A stretch of 64,000 bases of DNA from Chthoniobacteraceae bacterium (GTDB lineage: Bacteria > Verrucomicrobiota > Verrucomicrobiia > Chthoniobacterales > Chthoniobacteraceae). Numbering within the stretch: position 1 is the stretch's first letter; the number at the start of each line of letters is the position of its first letter. The notes under the pieces are model-generated. The model made no database searches. It had not been told where the DNA came from and saw only the letters and a list, made by a program, of their open reading frames with translations. Position numbers and translations under genes: made by a program. The stretch spans positions 1 to 64,000 of the forward strand of contig CANJPY010000006.1 in NCBI GenBank assembly GCA_947476255.1, written 5' to 3'. Below, piece after piece: positions 8,327-17,825 of the stretch.

Positions 8327-10588
8327 CTACTTCTTCTTGGCCGTCGACGAGGCGTCCATTTTTGTGAGCTCCACCAACTCCGACAAAATGTTCAAGGTCT
8401 CCTGCTTCACCGGATCCAGGCGGACTGGGGTGCTTTTGAAGACAAGCTTGCCGTCCTTTTCCTTCTGAGGCTCGCTGGGCGCATCCGTTGCGGGTGCGTC
8501 GTCATCGTCGGAAAGCGAGGCAGAGTCCTTGCTGGGTTTCGGATCCACAAACTTGACCGGAATCAGTTCTTTTTTTGAGACGTTTTCCAGAGTGATTCTG
8601 AAAACCTTCGGGTCCTTCTCTTTGGATCTCTGGGAGCGTTCGGTCTCCCGTTTTTCCTTCCGCTCCTTGTCCTCGTCGAGTTCCCTCTGTCTTGTCGTCT
8701 CGTTGAGGGAAATCCTGTTTTCCCCGAGTCTTTTGCGAATGCGCTCCAAGTCGTCGGCAACGTAGGAAAACTCTGGGTTGAGTGGAATGCGGGCTGCGGA
8801 ACGGCGGCGAAGTTCGTCCATGTGGAGGGGTTTTTCCCACTTGTCGAATTCCAGCGCATTAAAGGTGTCGTAGGGGAGGGGATCCTTGAGGGATTCTTCG
8901 CCGATTTCGGGCTGGTCGTAAATGGAGGGGAGCACGATGTCGCTTTCCACGCCTCTGAGCTGTGTGGAGCCGCCTGCGACCCGGTAGAATTTTTGAATCG
9001 TGAGTTTCACCGCTCCCGCTTCGCTTCCGTTGGCGAGGAAGGGGACGGCGCGGCTCAGTTCGATCATCTGCTGGACGGTGCCTTTGCCGAAGGTTTTGGT
9101 GTCGCCGATGATGAGGGCGCGGCCGTAGTCCTGCATGGCGCCTGCAAAAATTTCGCTGGCCGAGGCGCTTTGGCGGTTGACCAAAACGACCATCGGGCCG
9201 TCGTAGGCGATGGAGGGATCCTTGTCCCGGGACAGGGTGACTTCGCCGTTCCAGCTGCGGGCCTGAACGACAGGCCCCTTTTTAATAAAGAGTCCGGTCA
9301 GGTTGACCGCCTCGTCCAGAAAGCCGCCTCCGTCCCTGCGCAGGTCCATGACGAGGCCCTGAATGCCCTCCTGCTTCAAGCGGTTCAGCAGTGCCAGCAC
9401 ATCCCGCGTGGTGCTTTTTGCGCTGGAATTGCTGTTGCGTTCGGGATCGCCGTAAAAGGAGGGGAGCACAATGAAACCAAGCTTAACGGTTTGTCCGTTG
9501 GGTTTTGTCCATTCAATGAGTTCGGCGCGGGCCTCTTCGTCCTTGAGCTTCACCTCGTCCCGTTTGATTTCCACGGTGTGGCGGTCGGTGGCGTTGGTGG
9601 CGTCCACGGGGATGAGCTGGATGCGGACAATCGTGTCCTTTTTGCCGCGGATCATGTTGACGATTTTGTCGAGTTTCATGTCCACGCAGTCCACGAACTC
9701 TTTTTCGCCCTGAGCCACGGAAACGATGCGGTCGCCGACCTTGATTTTGCCGGATTTCATGGCGGGTCCGCCCGGGACAAGTTCCCAGATTTTTGCGTAG
9801 CCGTCTTCGGCGCGGAGTTTGGCTCCGATGCCGAAAAGCGAGAGCCGCATGTTGATGGCGAACTGCTCGAGGTCATTTTTGCTCAGGTATTCGGAGTGCG
9901 GGTCATACGTCTGGGCGAGGCTGAGGAGGAAGGTTTTGATGACGTCCTCGGCGGTCTGTTCTTGGAGGCTGCGGATAAACTGGTCGTAGCGTTTTCCGAC
10001 AGCCTGGGCGGGTTCTGTTTTTTTCTTTACGAGGCGCTCCTGCAGGAGTTCGGAGGTGATGCGGTTTTTCCAGACCTCGCGGGCGGCGGAGTCCGAGGCG
10101 GGCCAGGGGACTTTCTGGCGGTTGATGTCTACAAAACCATCCCCGTCAAAGCGCAGTTCGGAGGCGAGCAGTTCCTTGGCGTAGGTGACGCGCTCTTCGA
10201 CTCGTTTGCGGAAGAGATCGTGGATCTGGTGCGCGGCGAGGGTGCGTCCTGCGAGGATTTCGTCATCGAGTTTGTCTCCCCATTGTTTGGTGAAGGCATC
10301 GACATCCTCTTGGGTGAAAAAGAGGTGGTTGTAATCAAGGGCGTCCAGATAGTTGCGCAGCAGGCGCTGGGACATGGCGTCGTTGAGGGGAAGTTTGGAA
10401 TAGTGGATGCTCTCGAGGAGGCGCGCCACCGCGATGGAAACCTGCCCGGGATCGGGTTCCCCGGCGGCGAGGACCTGGAGGGGGCTGAGGGGGCTGAGGG
10501 GGCTGAGGGGGCTGAGGGGGCCGAGGGTGTGGAGGGAGAAGAAGCCTAACGCTGCGAGGGAGAAGAAGGGGGAGCGTGAGAGCTTCAT
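8327..10588 (-). CDS. prc: C-terminal processing (tail-specific) protease, S41 family
   Basis: PDZ domain (GIGAKLRAEDGYAKIWELVPGGPAMKSGKIKVGDRIVSV), catalytic region VNRQSASASEIFAGAMQDYGRALIIGDTKTFGKGTVQ. Confidence 0.93.
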   Translation of the reverse strand: MKLSRSPFFSLAALGFFSLHTLGPLSPLSPLSPLSPLQVLAAGEPDPGQVSIAVARLLESIHYSKLPLNDAMSQRLLRNYLDALDYNHLFFTQEDVDAFTKQWGDKLDDEILAGRTLAAHQIHDLFRKRVEERVTYAKELLASELRFDGDGFVDINRQKVPWPASDSAAREVWKNRITSELLQERLVKKKTEPAQAVGKRYDQFIRSLQEQTAEDVIKTFLLSLAQTYDPHSEYLSKNDLEQFAINMRLSLFGIGAKLRAEDGYAKIWELVPGGPAMKSGKIKVGDRIVSVAQGEKEFVDCVDMKLDKIVNMIRGKKDTIVRIQLIPVDATNATDRHTVEIKRDEVKLKDEEARAELIEWTKPNGQTVKLGFIVLPSFYGDPERNSNSSAKSTTRDVLALLNRLKQEGIQGLVMDLRRDGGGFLDEAVNLTGLFIKKGPVVQARSWNGEVTLSRDKDPSIAYDGPMVVLVNRQSASASEIFAGAMQDYGRALIIGDTKTFGKGTVQQMIELSRAVPFLANGSEAGAVKLTIQKFYRVAGGSTQLRGVESDIVLPSIYDQPEIGEESLKDPLPYDTFNALEFDKWEKPLHMDELRRRSAARIPLNPEFSYVADDLERIRKRLGENRISLNETTRQRELDEDKERKEKRETERSQRSKEKDPKVFRITLENVSKKELIPVKFVDPKPSKDSASLSDDDDAPATDAPSEPQKEKDGKLVFKSTPVRLDPVKQETLNILSELVELTKMDASSTAKKK
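10481..10525. repeat. 9-bp tandem repeat (ggggctgag x5) in the prc signal-peptide region
   Basis: Five adjacent 9-mers, the last with one substitution; encodes PLSPLSPLSPLSPL on the minus strand. Confidence 0.95.
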
Positions 10589-10690
10589 GGGATCTTGGAG
10601 GTTGGGAGAGAAACGGGGGCGGGAAAGAGGGCTGGGAAGGGTGGGAAATTCAGGGAGTGCCGTGCGGTGGATTTTTGGGTGGGTGAGGCG

Positions 10691-10720
10691 GATAAGGGTC
10701 GATAAGGGTCGATAAGGCCG
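10691..10720. repeat. 10-bp direct repeat gataagggtc x2 plus gataaggccg
   Basis: Direct reading of the divergent prc/MBL intergenic region. Confidence 0.9.
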
Positions 10721-10882
10721 GATGATCGCCTGTAAATGGTCTGCTAGATTTTTAATCCTATATTTTCACAAAGTTGGCACAACTTCGTGTCTTAATCAAA
10801 GCCGCTTTAACCTTTCTACGGAGCGCGGCGCTGGAAAGCCTTACTAAATGCGAATGGCGTTCATAAAAGGCGGCTTCCTGTT

Positions 10883-11641
10883 TTGTGGGATCGGGTCCCT
10901 GCGCGACCCTCCTTCCAGCCAGAGCAGAAAACTTTGAGCCGTATCCCTCTTCCACGGGGGCTTGTGCCTCTGAAGAATGTGAAACCTTGGATTGACGAAA
11001 GGGGACGGGATTGGGAGGGATGGGGGGTGCACTCCCTCTCTATCGACACTTACACTGGCGGTTTGTTCGAAACAAATGCCTACTATCTTCCTGCGTCCCG
11101 TCTTTTGGTGGATGCCCCCGAGGGGGTTGCCGATTGGTTAAAGAAGAAGGGATACACCGTGGACGGTCTGCTCCTGACCCACGGGCATGTGGACCACGTC
11201 TGGGATGCCGCACAAGTCCAGAGGGAGCATGGTGCCGCCGTTTATTATCATCCGGAGACCACGCCGATGGTGCTGGATCCCAAGTTTTATGAGCGCCTGG
11301 GACTTCCTTGGGAGGTTGCCCCGATTGCCCCCGGCCATCTATTGGAGGCCACACAGAGCTTTGCTCTGGGGGGTCTTAAATTTCAGGTGCTCGAAGTTCC
11401 CGGGCATTGCCCGGGATCCTTGTGCTTTTACCATGCTGATTCAGGCATTTTATTCGGAGGAGACGTTTTATTCTCGGGCGCCGTGGGGCGCTGGGATCTG
11501 CCTGGGGGGAATCGGGATCTGCTTTTGAGTGGGATTCGCGAAAAACTGTTTCCTTTGGGGGATGGGGTCAAGGTGCTTTCGGGGCACGGTCCGGTGACGA
11601 CGATAGGTCGGGAGCGCGAGAGCAATCCGTATTTGAGCTGA
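10883..11641 (+). CDS. MBL-fold metallo-hydrolase (glyoxalase II-like)
   Basis: LLLTHGHVDHVWD, VPGHCPGSLCFYH, LFGGDVLF, SGHGP motifs; start codon uncertain. Confidence 0.9.
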   Translation: MWDRVPARPSFQPEQKTLSRIPLPRGLVPLKNVKPWIDERGRDWEGWGVHSLSIDTYTGGLFETNAYYLPASRLLVDAPEGVADWLKKKGYTVDGLLLTHGHVDHVWDAAQVQREHGAAVYYHPETTPMVLDPKFYERLGLPWEVAPIAPGHLLEATQSFALGGLKFQVLEVPGHCPGSLCFYHADSGILFGGDVLFSGAVGRWDLPGGNRDLLLSGIREKLFPLGDGVKVLSGHGPVTTIGRERESNPYLS

Positions 11642-11650
11642 GCGGGGGGC

Positions 11651-12544
11651 TTATTTTGCCCTGGGATGGAACCGGTAGTGGACGGACTTCAAGCGCTGGG
11701 AATCCACATGGGTGTAGATTTGGGTGGTGGAGATGTCCGCGTGGCCGAGGAGTTCTTGAATGATGCGTAAATCGGCGCCGTTGCCTAGGAGATGCGTGGC
11801 GAAGGAATGGCGCAGCAAGTGGGGGTATACGCCTTCGGAGAGGCCGGCGCGGGCGGCGATTTCTTTGGTGAGTTGCCAGATCCGGTCAGGGGTCAGGGCG
11901 CGGCCGTGGTTGGACAAAAAGACGTGGCTGCGTGTGTGTTTGCGCACCAATTCCGGGCGTTCCGCTTGAATGTAAGTATGCAGGGCGGTGGCGGCTTTGG
12001 TTCCGACGGGAACGACGCGCATTTTGTCGCCCTTTCCAGTGACCCGCAAAAGACGGACGTCCAAATTCAGGTGTTCAAGGCGGGCGCCGCACAGTTCGGA
12101 GACGCGGAGTCCGCAGGCGTAAAGGGTTTCGAAGATGGCGCGGTTGCGCAAAGCCAGGGGGTGGTCTTCGCCGATGGCGTCGAGAAGCGTCTCTACCTGT
12201 TGTTCATTGAGGGTTTCGGGGAGATAGCGCTCGAGTCGCGGGAGGACCAACAATTCGGCAGGGTCTTGTGTGATGCGCTCCCGGGCGCGCAGCCAGCGGA
12301 AGAAAATCTTGAGGGCGACGACGTTGAGTTTGAGCGAAGCGGCGGCCATGCCGGCGCGTTTGCGGTGCTCTAGAAAACCGACGAAATGATCACGTGCGAC
12401 GGATTTGACCGCCGCGAGGGAGTGCGTTTTGAGGAGCCACGCGGCGAAGCTTTCGAGGGAGATGCGTGTGGAGACTTGGTAGTGGTCCGACAGGCCGCGT
12501 TCGGTGGCGAGGTAGATGATGAAGTCCTCGATGTCGGTTTGCAT
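11651..12544 (-). CDS. xerD: Tyrosine recombinase XerD-like
   Basis: ETLYACGLRVSELC, HLLRHSFATHLLGNGADLRIIQELLGHADISTTQIYTHV catalytic motifs. Confidence 0.92.
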   Translation of the reverse strand: MQTDIEDFIIYLATERGLSDHYQVSTRISLESFAAWLLKTHSLAAVKSVARDHFVGFLEHRKRAGMAAASLKLNVVALKIFFRWLRARERITQDPAELLVLPRLERYLPETLNEQQVETLLDAIGEDHPLALRNRAIFETLYACGLRVSELCGARLEHLNLDVRLLRVTGKGDKMRVVPVGTKAATALHTYIQAERPELVRKHTRSHVFLSNHGRALTPDRIWQLTKEIAARAGLSEGVYPHLLRHSFATHLLGNGADLRIIQELLGHADISTTQIYTHVDSQRLKSVHYRFHPRAK

Positions 12545-12583
12545 GGAGGGACTTTACGCGAAGATCAACGCCACGGAAGTGGC

Positions 12584-13465
12584 TTATCCGAGTTTGGAGC
12601 CGGTGAGTCGTTCGTAGGCTTCCTGGTACTTGGCGCTGGTGCGTTCGACGATGGCATCGGGCAGGCTTGGTGCGGGCGGTGTTTTATCCCAAGTGAGGGT
12701 TTCGAGGTAGTCGCGAACGAATTGTTTGTCGAAGCTGGGCGGGCTCATGCCGGGGGCGTAGTCGGAGGCGGGCCAGAAGCGGGAGGAGTCTGGGGTGAGG
12801 CATTCGTCGATAAGGATGACCTGCCCGTTGAGGAGGCCGAATTCAAACTTGGTATCGGCGATGATGATGCCTTTGGAGGCGGCCCAAGTGCGGCCGGCTT
12901 CGTAGAGGGCGATGGCGTGTGCGCGCACTTGCGTGGCGACGTTTTCGCCGAGGAGGCGGCAGCATTCCTCCCAGGAGATGTTTTCATCGTGTCCTGAGAC
13001 GGCTTTGGTCGAGGGGGTGAACAAGGTTTCCGGGAGTTTTGCCGCCTGCTGTAAGCCTGCAGGCAAGGGGATTCCACAGACGCTTTGTGAAGCCTGGTAT
13101 TCTTTCCAACCGGACCCGGCGAGGTAGCCTCGGACGACGCATTCGACAGGGAGCGGTTGGGCTTTTTTCACCAACATCGAGCGTCCTTCCAGCTGGGATT
13201 GGAAAGGGTGGAGTACGGAGGGAAAGTCAGTGAATGCGGTGGCTACGATGTGGTTGGGAAGGAAATCAAATTTTTCAAACCAGAAGGTGGAAAGTTGGGT
13301 GAGGACCTCCCCCTTGCGTGGAATGGCGGTGGGCAGGATGCAGTCAAAGGCGGAGATGCGATCGGAGGCGACGAGAAGCAGGTGTTCGCCAAGGTCGTAA
13401 ATATCGCGGACCTTGCCGGAGGCGATTTTGTGAATGCCTGGAAGTTCGGGAGCGTGGAGGAGCAT
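12584..13465 (-). CDS. purC: Phosphoribosylaminoimidazole-succinocarboxamide synthase
   Basis: SGKVRDIYDLGEHLLLVASDRISAFDCILP, VECVVRGYLAGSGWKEY, IIADTKFEFGLL, LIDECLTPDSSRFWP. Confidence 0.96.
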   Translation of the reverse strand: MLLHAPELPGIHKIASGKVRDIYDLGEHLLLVASDRISAFDCILPTAIPRKGEVLTQLSTFWFEKFDFLPNHIVATAFTDFPSVLHPFQSQLEGRSMLVKKAQPLPVECVVRGYLAGSGWKEYQASQSVCGIPLPAGLQQAAKLPETLFTPSTKAVSGHDENISWEECCRLLGENVATQVRAHAIALYEAGRTWAASKGIIIADTKFEFGLLNGQVILIDECLTPDSSRFWPASDYAPGMSPPSFDKQFVRDYLETLTWDKTPPAPSLPDAIVERTSAKYQEAYERLTGSKLG

Positions 13466-13510
13466 GAGTGAAGAAAGGGGTTTGGATTGGATTTCGAGGG
13501 GAGGCGGGCC

Positions 13511-14635
13511 TTAGGCGCCCGGCTTATCTGCAATGGCCTCTTGCATTGTGGCATGGACGAGGGGCCACGGAATGTCTTCGACTTGTTTCCATGCACCGGG
13601 AGCGGTGGGGAGAACGAATAGGTTTTTACCGTTGCGGAATTTTTTGTCCAGTTGGAGGGCGCGGAGCATGGGTTCAAAAAGCTCGGGGTGACCGGGGTAG
13701 GAAAGCGGCAGGCCTGCGCGGAGGAGAAGGGCTTCGAGGCGGGTTTGGAAAAGGGCGTCACACAAGCCGAGTTGGAGGGCGAGACGGGTGGCTGCGGCCA
13801 TTCCAATGGAGATGGCTTCTCCGTGGGTGAGCGCGTAGTGGGCGCTCAATTCGAGCGCGTGGCCGATGGTGTGGCCGAAGTTAAGGACGTTGCGGATGCC
13901 GAGTTTGTCGAATTCGTCCTGGGCGACGACGTTGGCTTTGAGTTGCACGCACCGCGCGACGATGTCCACCAGCGTTTCCGGATTCTGCGCCAGTAGTTTT
14001 TCGAGGGCGCCGGCTTCGAGATCGTCAAAGAGGGACTGGGAACAAACGGCGCCGTATTTGATGATTTCGGCGGTGCCTGAGCGCAGTTCTCTTGGGGAGA
14101 GCGTTTTGAGGGTAGCGAGATCGCAGAAAACGAGGCGTGGCTGGGAGAAGGCGCCCATGATGTTTTTGACGCCGCCAAAATTGACGGCGACTTTGCCTCC
14201 GACGCTGGAGTCCACGGCGGCGAGCAGTGTGGTGGGGATTTGGACGAAGGGGACGCCTCTGCGGTAAACGGCTGCGGCGAAGCCACCGAGATCTCCGACG
14301 ACGCCTCCTCCGAGGAGGAGAACGAGGGGGGAAGCGCCTGCGTCGGGAAAGTGTTCGAGCAGGGCGGCGCAGGTGGCGGAAAAGACGTCCCAATTTTTGC
14401 CTTCCTCGGAGGCGGGAATATCGTGGCGCACGATGCGTTGAAAGCCGGCGTTTTTTAAGGAGGTTTCGAGCGTTGAAAAATAGAGCGCGGCCACGTCCGG
14501 ATTGGTGAGGACGAAGGCGTTGGTTTGTGCGAGGCCGTGTGTGCGCAGGGTGGCGCCCAGTTGCGGGAGGCAGTGGGTTTGGACGAGGACGGGGTAGGAG
14601 CGTGGTCCGAGGGCGACCTCAACACGGGTGGACAT
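13511..14635 (-). CDS. aroB: 3-dehydroquinate synthase
   Basis: LGGGVVGDLGGFAAAVYRRGVPFVQIPTTLLAAVDSSVGGKVAVNFGGVKNIMGAFSQP, NFGHTIGHALE, HGEAISIGM. Confidence 0.97.
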   Translation of the reverse strand: MSTRVEVALGPRSYPVLVQTHCLPQLGATLRTHGLAQTNAFVLTNPDVAALYFSTLETSLKNAGFQRIVRHDIPASEEGKNWDVFSATCAALLEHFPDAGASPLVLLLGGGVVGDLGGFAAAVYRRGVPFVQIPTTLLAAVDSSVGGKVAVNFGGVKNIMGAFSQPRLVFCDLATLKTLSPRELRSGTAEIIKYGAVCSQSLFDDLEAGALEKLLAQNPETLVDIVARCVQLKANVVAQDEFDKLGIRNVLNFGHTIGHALELSAHYALTHGEAISIGMAAATRLALQLGLCDALFQTRLEALLLRAGLPLSYPGHPELFEPMLRALQLDKKFRNGKNLFVLPTAPGAWKQVEDIPWPLVHATMQEAIADKPGA

Positions 14636-14682
14636 AGGAAAAGGTGTAGCGGCGGGAGGGCAAGGAATCCAGCCATGGAAAA

Positions 14683-14717
14683 AGAAAAAGGGCAGCCCCT
14701 TGAGGACTGCCCTTTTT
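14683..14717 (-). terminator. Rho-independent terminator downstream of the 14740-15651 gene
   Basis: Minus strand GGGCAG-TCCTCAAGGGG-CTGCCC followed by TTTTTCTTTTT. Confidence 0.85.
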
Positions 14718-14739
14718 GCAGAAGAGACGTTCGAGTGAA

Positions 14740-15651
14740 TTAGAACGTGATGCCAAGGCCGAGGTTGCCGACCACATCGTTGTCAGCGTTACCTCCAACG
14801 GCAGATTTATTGACGTTGTAGTAGGTGCCGCCGAGGTTAGCCGTCCAGACGCCGTATTGCTTGGGCATGGGGATGGCGTAGCCGAGGTTGACGCCTGCGG
14901 AGAGGTATCCGTATCCGTCTTCTTTGTAGTATTTAGACGAGCCGAACCCGAGGGTCACGGGAAGAGTCACTGTGACTGGACCGGCGGCGATGCTGGGAGC
15001 GACTGCTGCTTCCCAGTAGTTACCGCGATGTCCACTGTTAACTCCCCCAAGTGCAGCATCACTGTTTGAAAGAGCTGCCTTCCCACTGATTTCGTGCTGA
15101 TGAGTGATGGAAGGATGGAGCGCAAATGCCCCTAAAATGTCCGAGTCATCGAAGGCCAGCTTGGAAACGAGGGATTCCGAGGTTTCAAGCGTGCTGCTGT
15201 TCGGGAAGAACATGAACTGGTAGCTCTCCGTGAGGGTCACTTTGCCGAAAGTCAGGGAGACGCCAGGGGTGAAGTCTGATTCAACCCAGGATTTCGGACT
15301 GTTCCATAATCCGTTGCCTGAAGGAGATGTGGAAGTTGCTGGATTGGTGAGGGAGTTCCAGATTCCGATATTGATGGTGGCCTTGTTGAGGAAGCCATCT
15401 CCTTCAAACGCCTTGAAATTGATGTCCGCGTAGGGCTGGAAGCTCGCAGAATGGTTCTGCTGAATCGAGCCGTGGTAGTAGTAGGCGGTGACCACGTTCA
15501 GACCGATGTCGCCTGTGATGGCGCTTTCCTGAAGTTTTTCAGGAGCGGGCACGGGCTTTGACTTGGACGAAGCGGTGCCTGCCCAGGAAAGGGTAGGGAG
15601 GGCAACGACTGCTGCAACGGCACAGATCTGTGCAACTGATTTGTTAATCAT
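14740..15651 (-). CDS. Putative outer-membrane/porin-like beta-barrel protein
   Basis: Signal peptide and glycine/aromatic-alternating strands (LNVVTAYYYHGSIQQNHSASFQPYADINFK...), C-terminal GNLGLGITF. Confidence 0.65.
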   Translation of the reverse strand: MINKSVAQICAVAAVVALPTLSWAGTASSKSKPVPAPEKLQESAITGDIGLNVVTAYYYHGSIQQNHSASFQPYADINFKAFEGDGFLNKATINIGIWNSLTNPATSTSPSGNGLWNSPKSWVESDFTPGVSLTFGKVTLTESYQFMFFPNSSTLETSESLVSKLAFDDSDILGAFALHPSITHQHEISGKAALSNSDAALGGVNSGHRGNYWEAAVAPSIAAGPVTVTLPVTLGFGSSKYYKEDGYGYLSAGVNLGYAIPMPKQYGVWTANLGGTYYNVNKSAVGGNADNDVVGNLGLGITF

Positions 15652-15801
15652 AGGTGGTGTGTTTTGTTTGAAACAAGCTCAGCCGGGGGGCTGAAAGACG
15701 CCTGTCAGGCTACTTCCTGCCAATGAATGTGATGAAATGGCAAGGTAAAAATGTAACAATCCTGTATCATTTTTTCGCCAGAAGTGTGTCGTTTTATACA
15801 C

Positions 15802-16680
15802 TTAGCGGCCTGCGATGCGGCGTAAGCCGGGGGGATTTCGGCCCATGGCCGCGTAAAGAGTGCCCCGTATAGATTCAAGTGTAGATCTAAGAGCAGGAGC
15901 GGTTTGTGCAATAACACGCAGGCTCAATCCCGAAGGGTGAATCAAGCGGCTTTGTCCAATCCAAACATCTCTGGATTGCAGATCATGAAGCGGTTTTAGG
16001 AGATCCGAGTGAAGCGAAAAATATTTGCTCACAGCAAGGACGCTTCCGTAATACGCGGTGGGAAAATGGGCCGTGAGCGCGCGAATGGTTGGCGTTCCTG
16101 GTTCCAGCCACAAGCGCTCTTTGGCGGCGTGTTGCTCCCCCACCAAGAGATCCGTGCGCCAGTCCAGCCATTGGTATCGAAAGGCTTCGCCCGACGCGGT
16201 CCGACCAGGGGCGAGGGATTCAAAAAAGAGCAGTTCGCCGTCCTCCGCAACCTCGAGACGGGTTGATTGTTTGTAACAAGCGCCAGCCTGAGGGATGAAA
16301 ATTTCGGGAAGAACTTCGAGAAAAGCGTTAGGCTCCACCACGAATCGCTGCTCCAGGGCGGCCCAGCCATTGCGCACGCGGTGTGCGCGGCTTGCTCCGG
16401 GCATCGTGAGAAGGAGTCGTGCTCCGGAGTGTACGGTGGCTTCCTGCACGATACGGTCGTCTTCGAGGAGTCCGGCGGTGGGGTTGACGACATTTAACAC
16501 CAAGGTGTCCTCTTCCCAGTGTGGCTTGCTGAGATGAATCGGAGCGCGGAACGATTGTTCGCGGAGACAGGAAATGCCGCGCGCATCCAGGGCGCATGCG
16601 AGGCGCATGTGTCCCTGAATCCCTTTTTGAGGGGTGACGGATTCAGTCACAGGCTGAACAATGCCTCCCGACGGATCCAT
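15802..16680 (-). CDS. ureD: Urease accessory protein UreD
   Basis: [80 protein letters not shown]. Confidence 0.88.
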   Translation of the reverse strand: MDPSGGIVQPVTESVTPQKGIQGHMRLACALDARGISCLREQSFRAPIHLSKPHWEEDTLVLNVVNPTAGLLEDDRIVQEATVHSGARLLLTMPGASRAHRVRNGWAALEQRFVVEPNAFLEVLPEIFIPQAGACYKQSTRLEVAEDGELLFFESLAPGRTASGEAFRYQWLDWRTDLLVGEQHAAKERLWLEPGTPTIRALTAHFPTAYYGSVLAVSKYFSLHSDLLKPLHDLQSRDVWIGQSRLIHPSGLSLRVIAQTAPALRSTLESIRGTLYAAMGRNPPGLRRIAGR

Positions 16681-17309
16681 GCGAGAAGCGGGTCCCTGCC
16701 TTTTTCTGAGCGGAGGTCAGCGAAGAGGAAGGGGCGTTCGCCGCGCATGATTTTGGCGTCGCGCGCCATGACCTCGAGATCTGCGCCGACGTGGGGGGCG
16801 AGGTCGGTTTTATTAATGAGCAGTAAATCGCTGTGGCGAATGGCCGGGCCGCCTTTGCGGGGGATTTTATCGCCCTGAGCGACATCGATGACGTAGATGA
16901 AGGCATCGACGAGTTCTGGGGAAAAGGTGGCGGAGAGGTTGTCGCCGCCGCTTTCAACGAGGATGAGTTTTGCATCGGGGTGCCGGCGTTCGAGTTCGGC
17001 GATGGCGGCGAGGTTCATGCTGGTGTCATCGCGGATGGCGGTGTGGGGGCAGCCGCCTGTTTCGACGCCGAGAATACGGTCTGCGGGGAGGGCTTGGTGG
17101 CGGGTGAGGAACTCTGCGTCCTCCCGGGTGTAGATATCGTTGGTGACGACGGCGAGGGAGAGGTCGTGGCGCAGCCACTGGCACAGGCGTAACAACAGCA
17201 TCGTTTTACCGGAGCCGACGGGGCCGCCGATGCCGATGCGTACGGGGCGTTGGGTATGGGGCGGAGGGGTGGTGGGGAGCGGCGGAAGAGAAGGAATTGA
17301 GTCTGGCAT
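16647..17309 (-). CDS. ureG: Urease accessory GTPase UreG
   Basis: [70 protein letters not shown]. Confidence 0.96.
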   Translation of the reverse strand: MPDSIPSLPPLPTTPPPHTQRPVRIGIGGPVGSGKTMLLLRLCQWLRHDLSLAVVTNDIYTREDAEFLTRHQALPADRILGVETGGCPHTAIRDDTSMNLAAIAELERRHPDAKLILVESGGDNLSATFSPELVDAFIYVIDVAQGDKIPRKGGPAIRHSDLLLINKTDLAPHVGADLEVMARDAKIMRGERPFLFADLRSEKGRDPLLAWIRREALFSL

Positions 17310-17371
17310 CGGAAAAAAGGTTGCGTATCTGGAGAGATCGGCTACGTTTCTCGGCCCACCAAGTACATTTT

Positions 17372-17641
17372 ATGGCGAAGACGAGTTGGATTGAACGTGA
17401 GAAAAAGAAAGCAGCGACAGTAGCTAAATACGCTACATTGCGTGCAGAATTGAAGGCAAAAGGCGATTACGTCGGTCTTTCCCTTCTCCCCCGCAATGCG
17501 AGTCCAGTGCGTATGTCGAAGCGCTGTTTGCAATCGGGACGTAAGCGGGCCTTTATCGGGCGTTTTAAACTCTCTCGTATTGCGTTTCGCGAGTTGGCTT
17601 CCAATGGGATGATCCCAGGGGTGACCAAGTCGAGTTGGTAA
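17372..17641 (+). CDS. rpsN: 30S ribosomal protein S14
   Basis: MAKTSWIEREKKKAATVAKYATLRAELKAKGDY...RCLQSGRKRAFIGRFKLSRIAFRELASNGMIPGVTKSSW. Confidence 0.95.
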   Translation: MAKTSWIEREKKKAATVAKYATLRAELKAKGDYVGLSLLPRNASPVRMSKRCLQSGRKRAFIGRFKLSRIAFRELASNGMIPGVTKSSW

Positions 17642-17713
17642 AGCAACTGGCGAACTAGCGACTTAGCAAATTCGCAAAGCGGCGTCAGTTTAAAGAACCT
17701 TTTTATTTCGCGA

Positions 17714-17755
17714 GAATCGAGTCGCAGGTTGTCCCTGCGACTCGGTTCTTTTTTT
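17714..17755 (+). terminator. Rho-independent terminator downstream of rpsN
   Basis: CGAGTCGCAGG-ttgtc-CCTGCGACTCG followed by gttcttttttt. Confidence 0.92.
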
Positions 17756-17825
17756 GTCTGTATTTCGTGAATGCAGTGAACTAGAAATTGCAAGTTCAGT
17801 GTTCGCGCGATTGAGGCGCTCAAGT

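Noticed and set aside
8822-10549. 575-aa open frame on the + strand
   Set aside because: Fully antisense to prc; explained by codon bias mirrored on the opposite strand. No recognisable domain.
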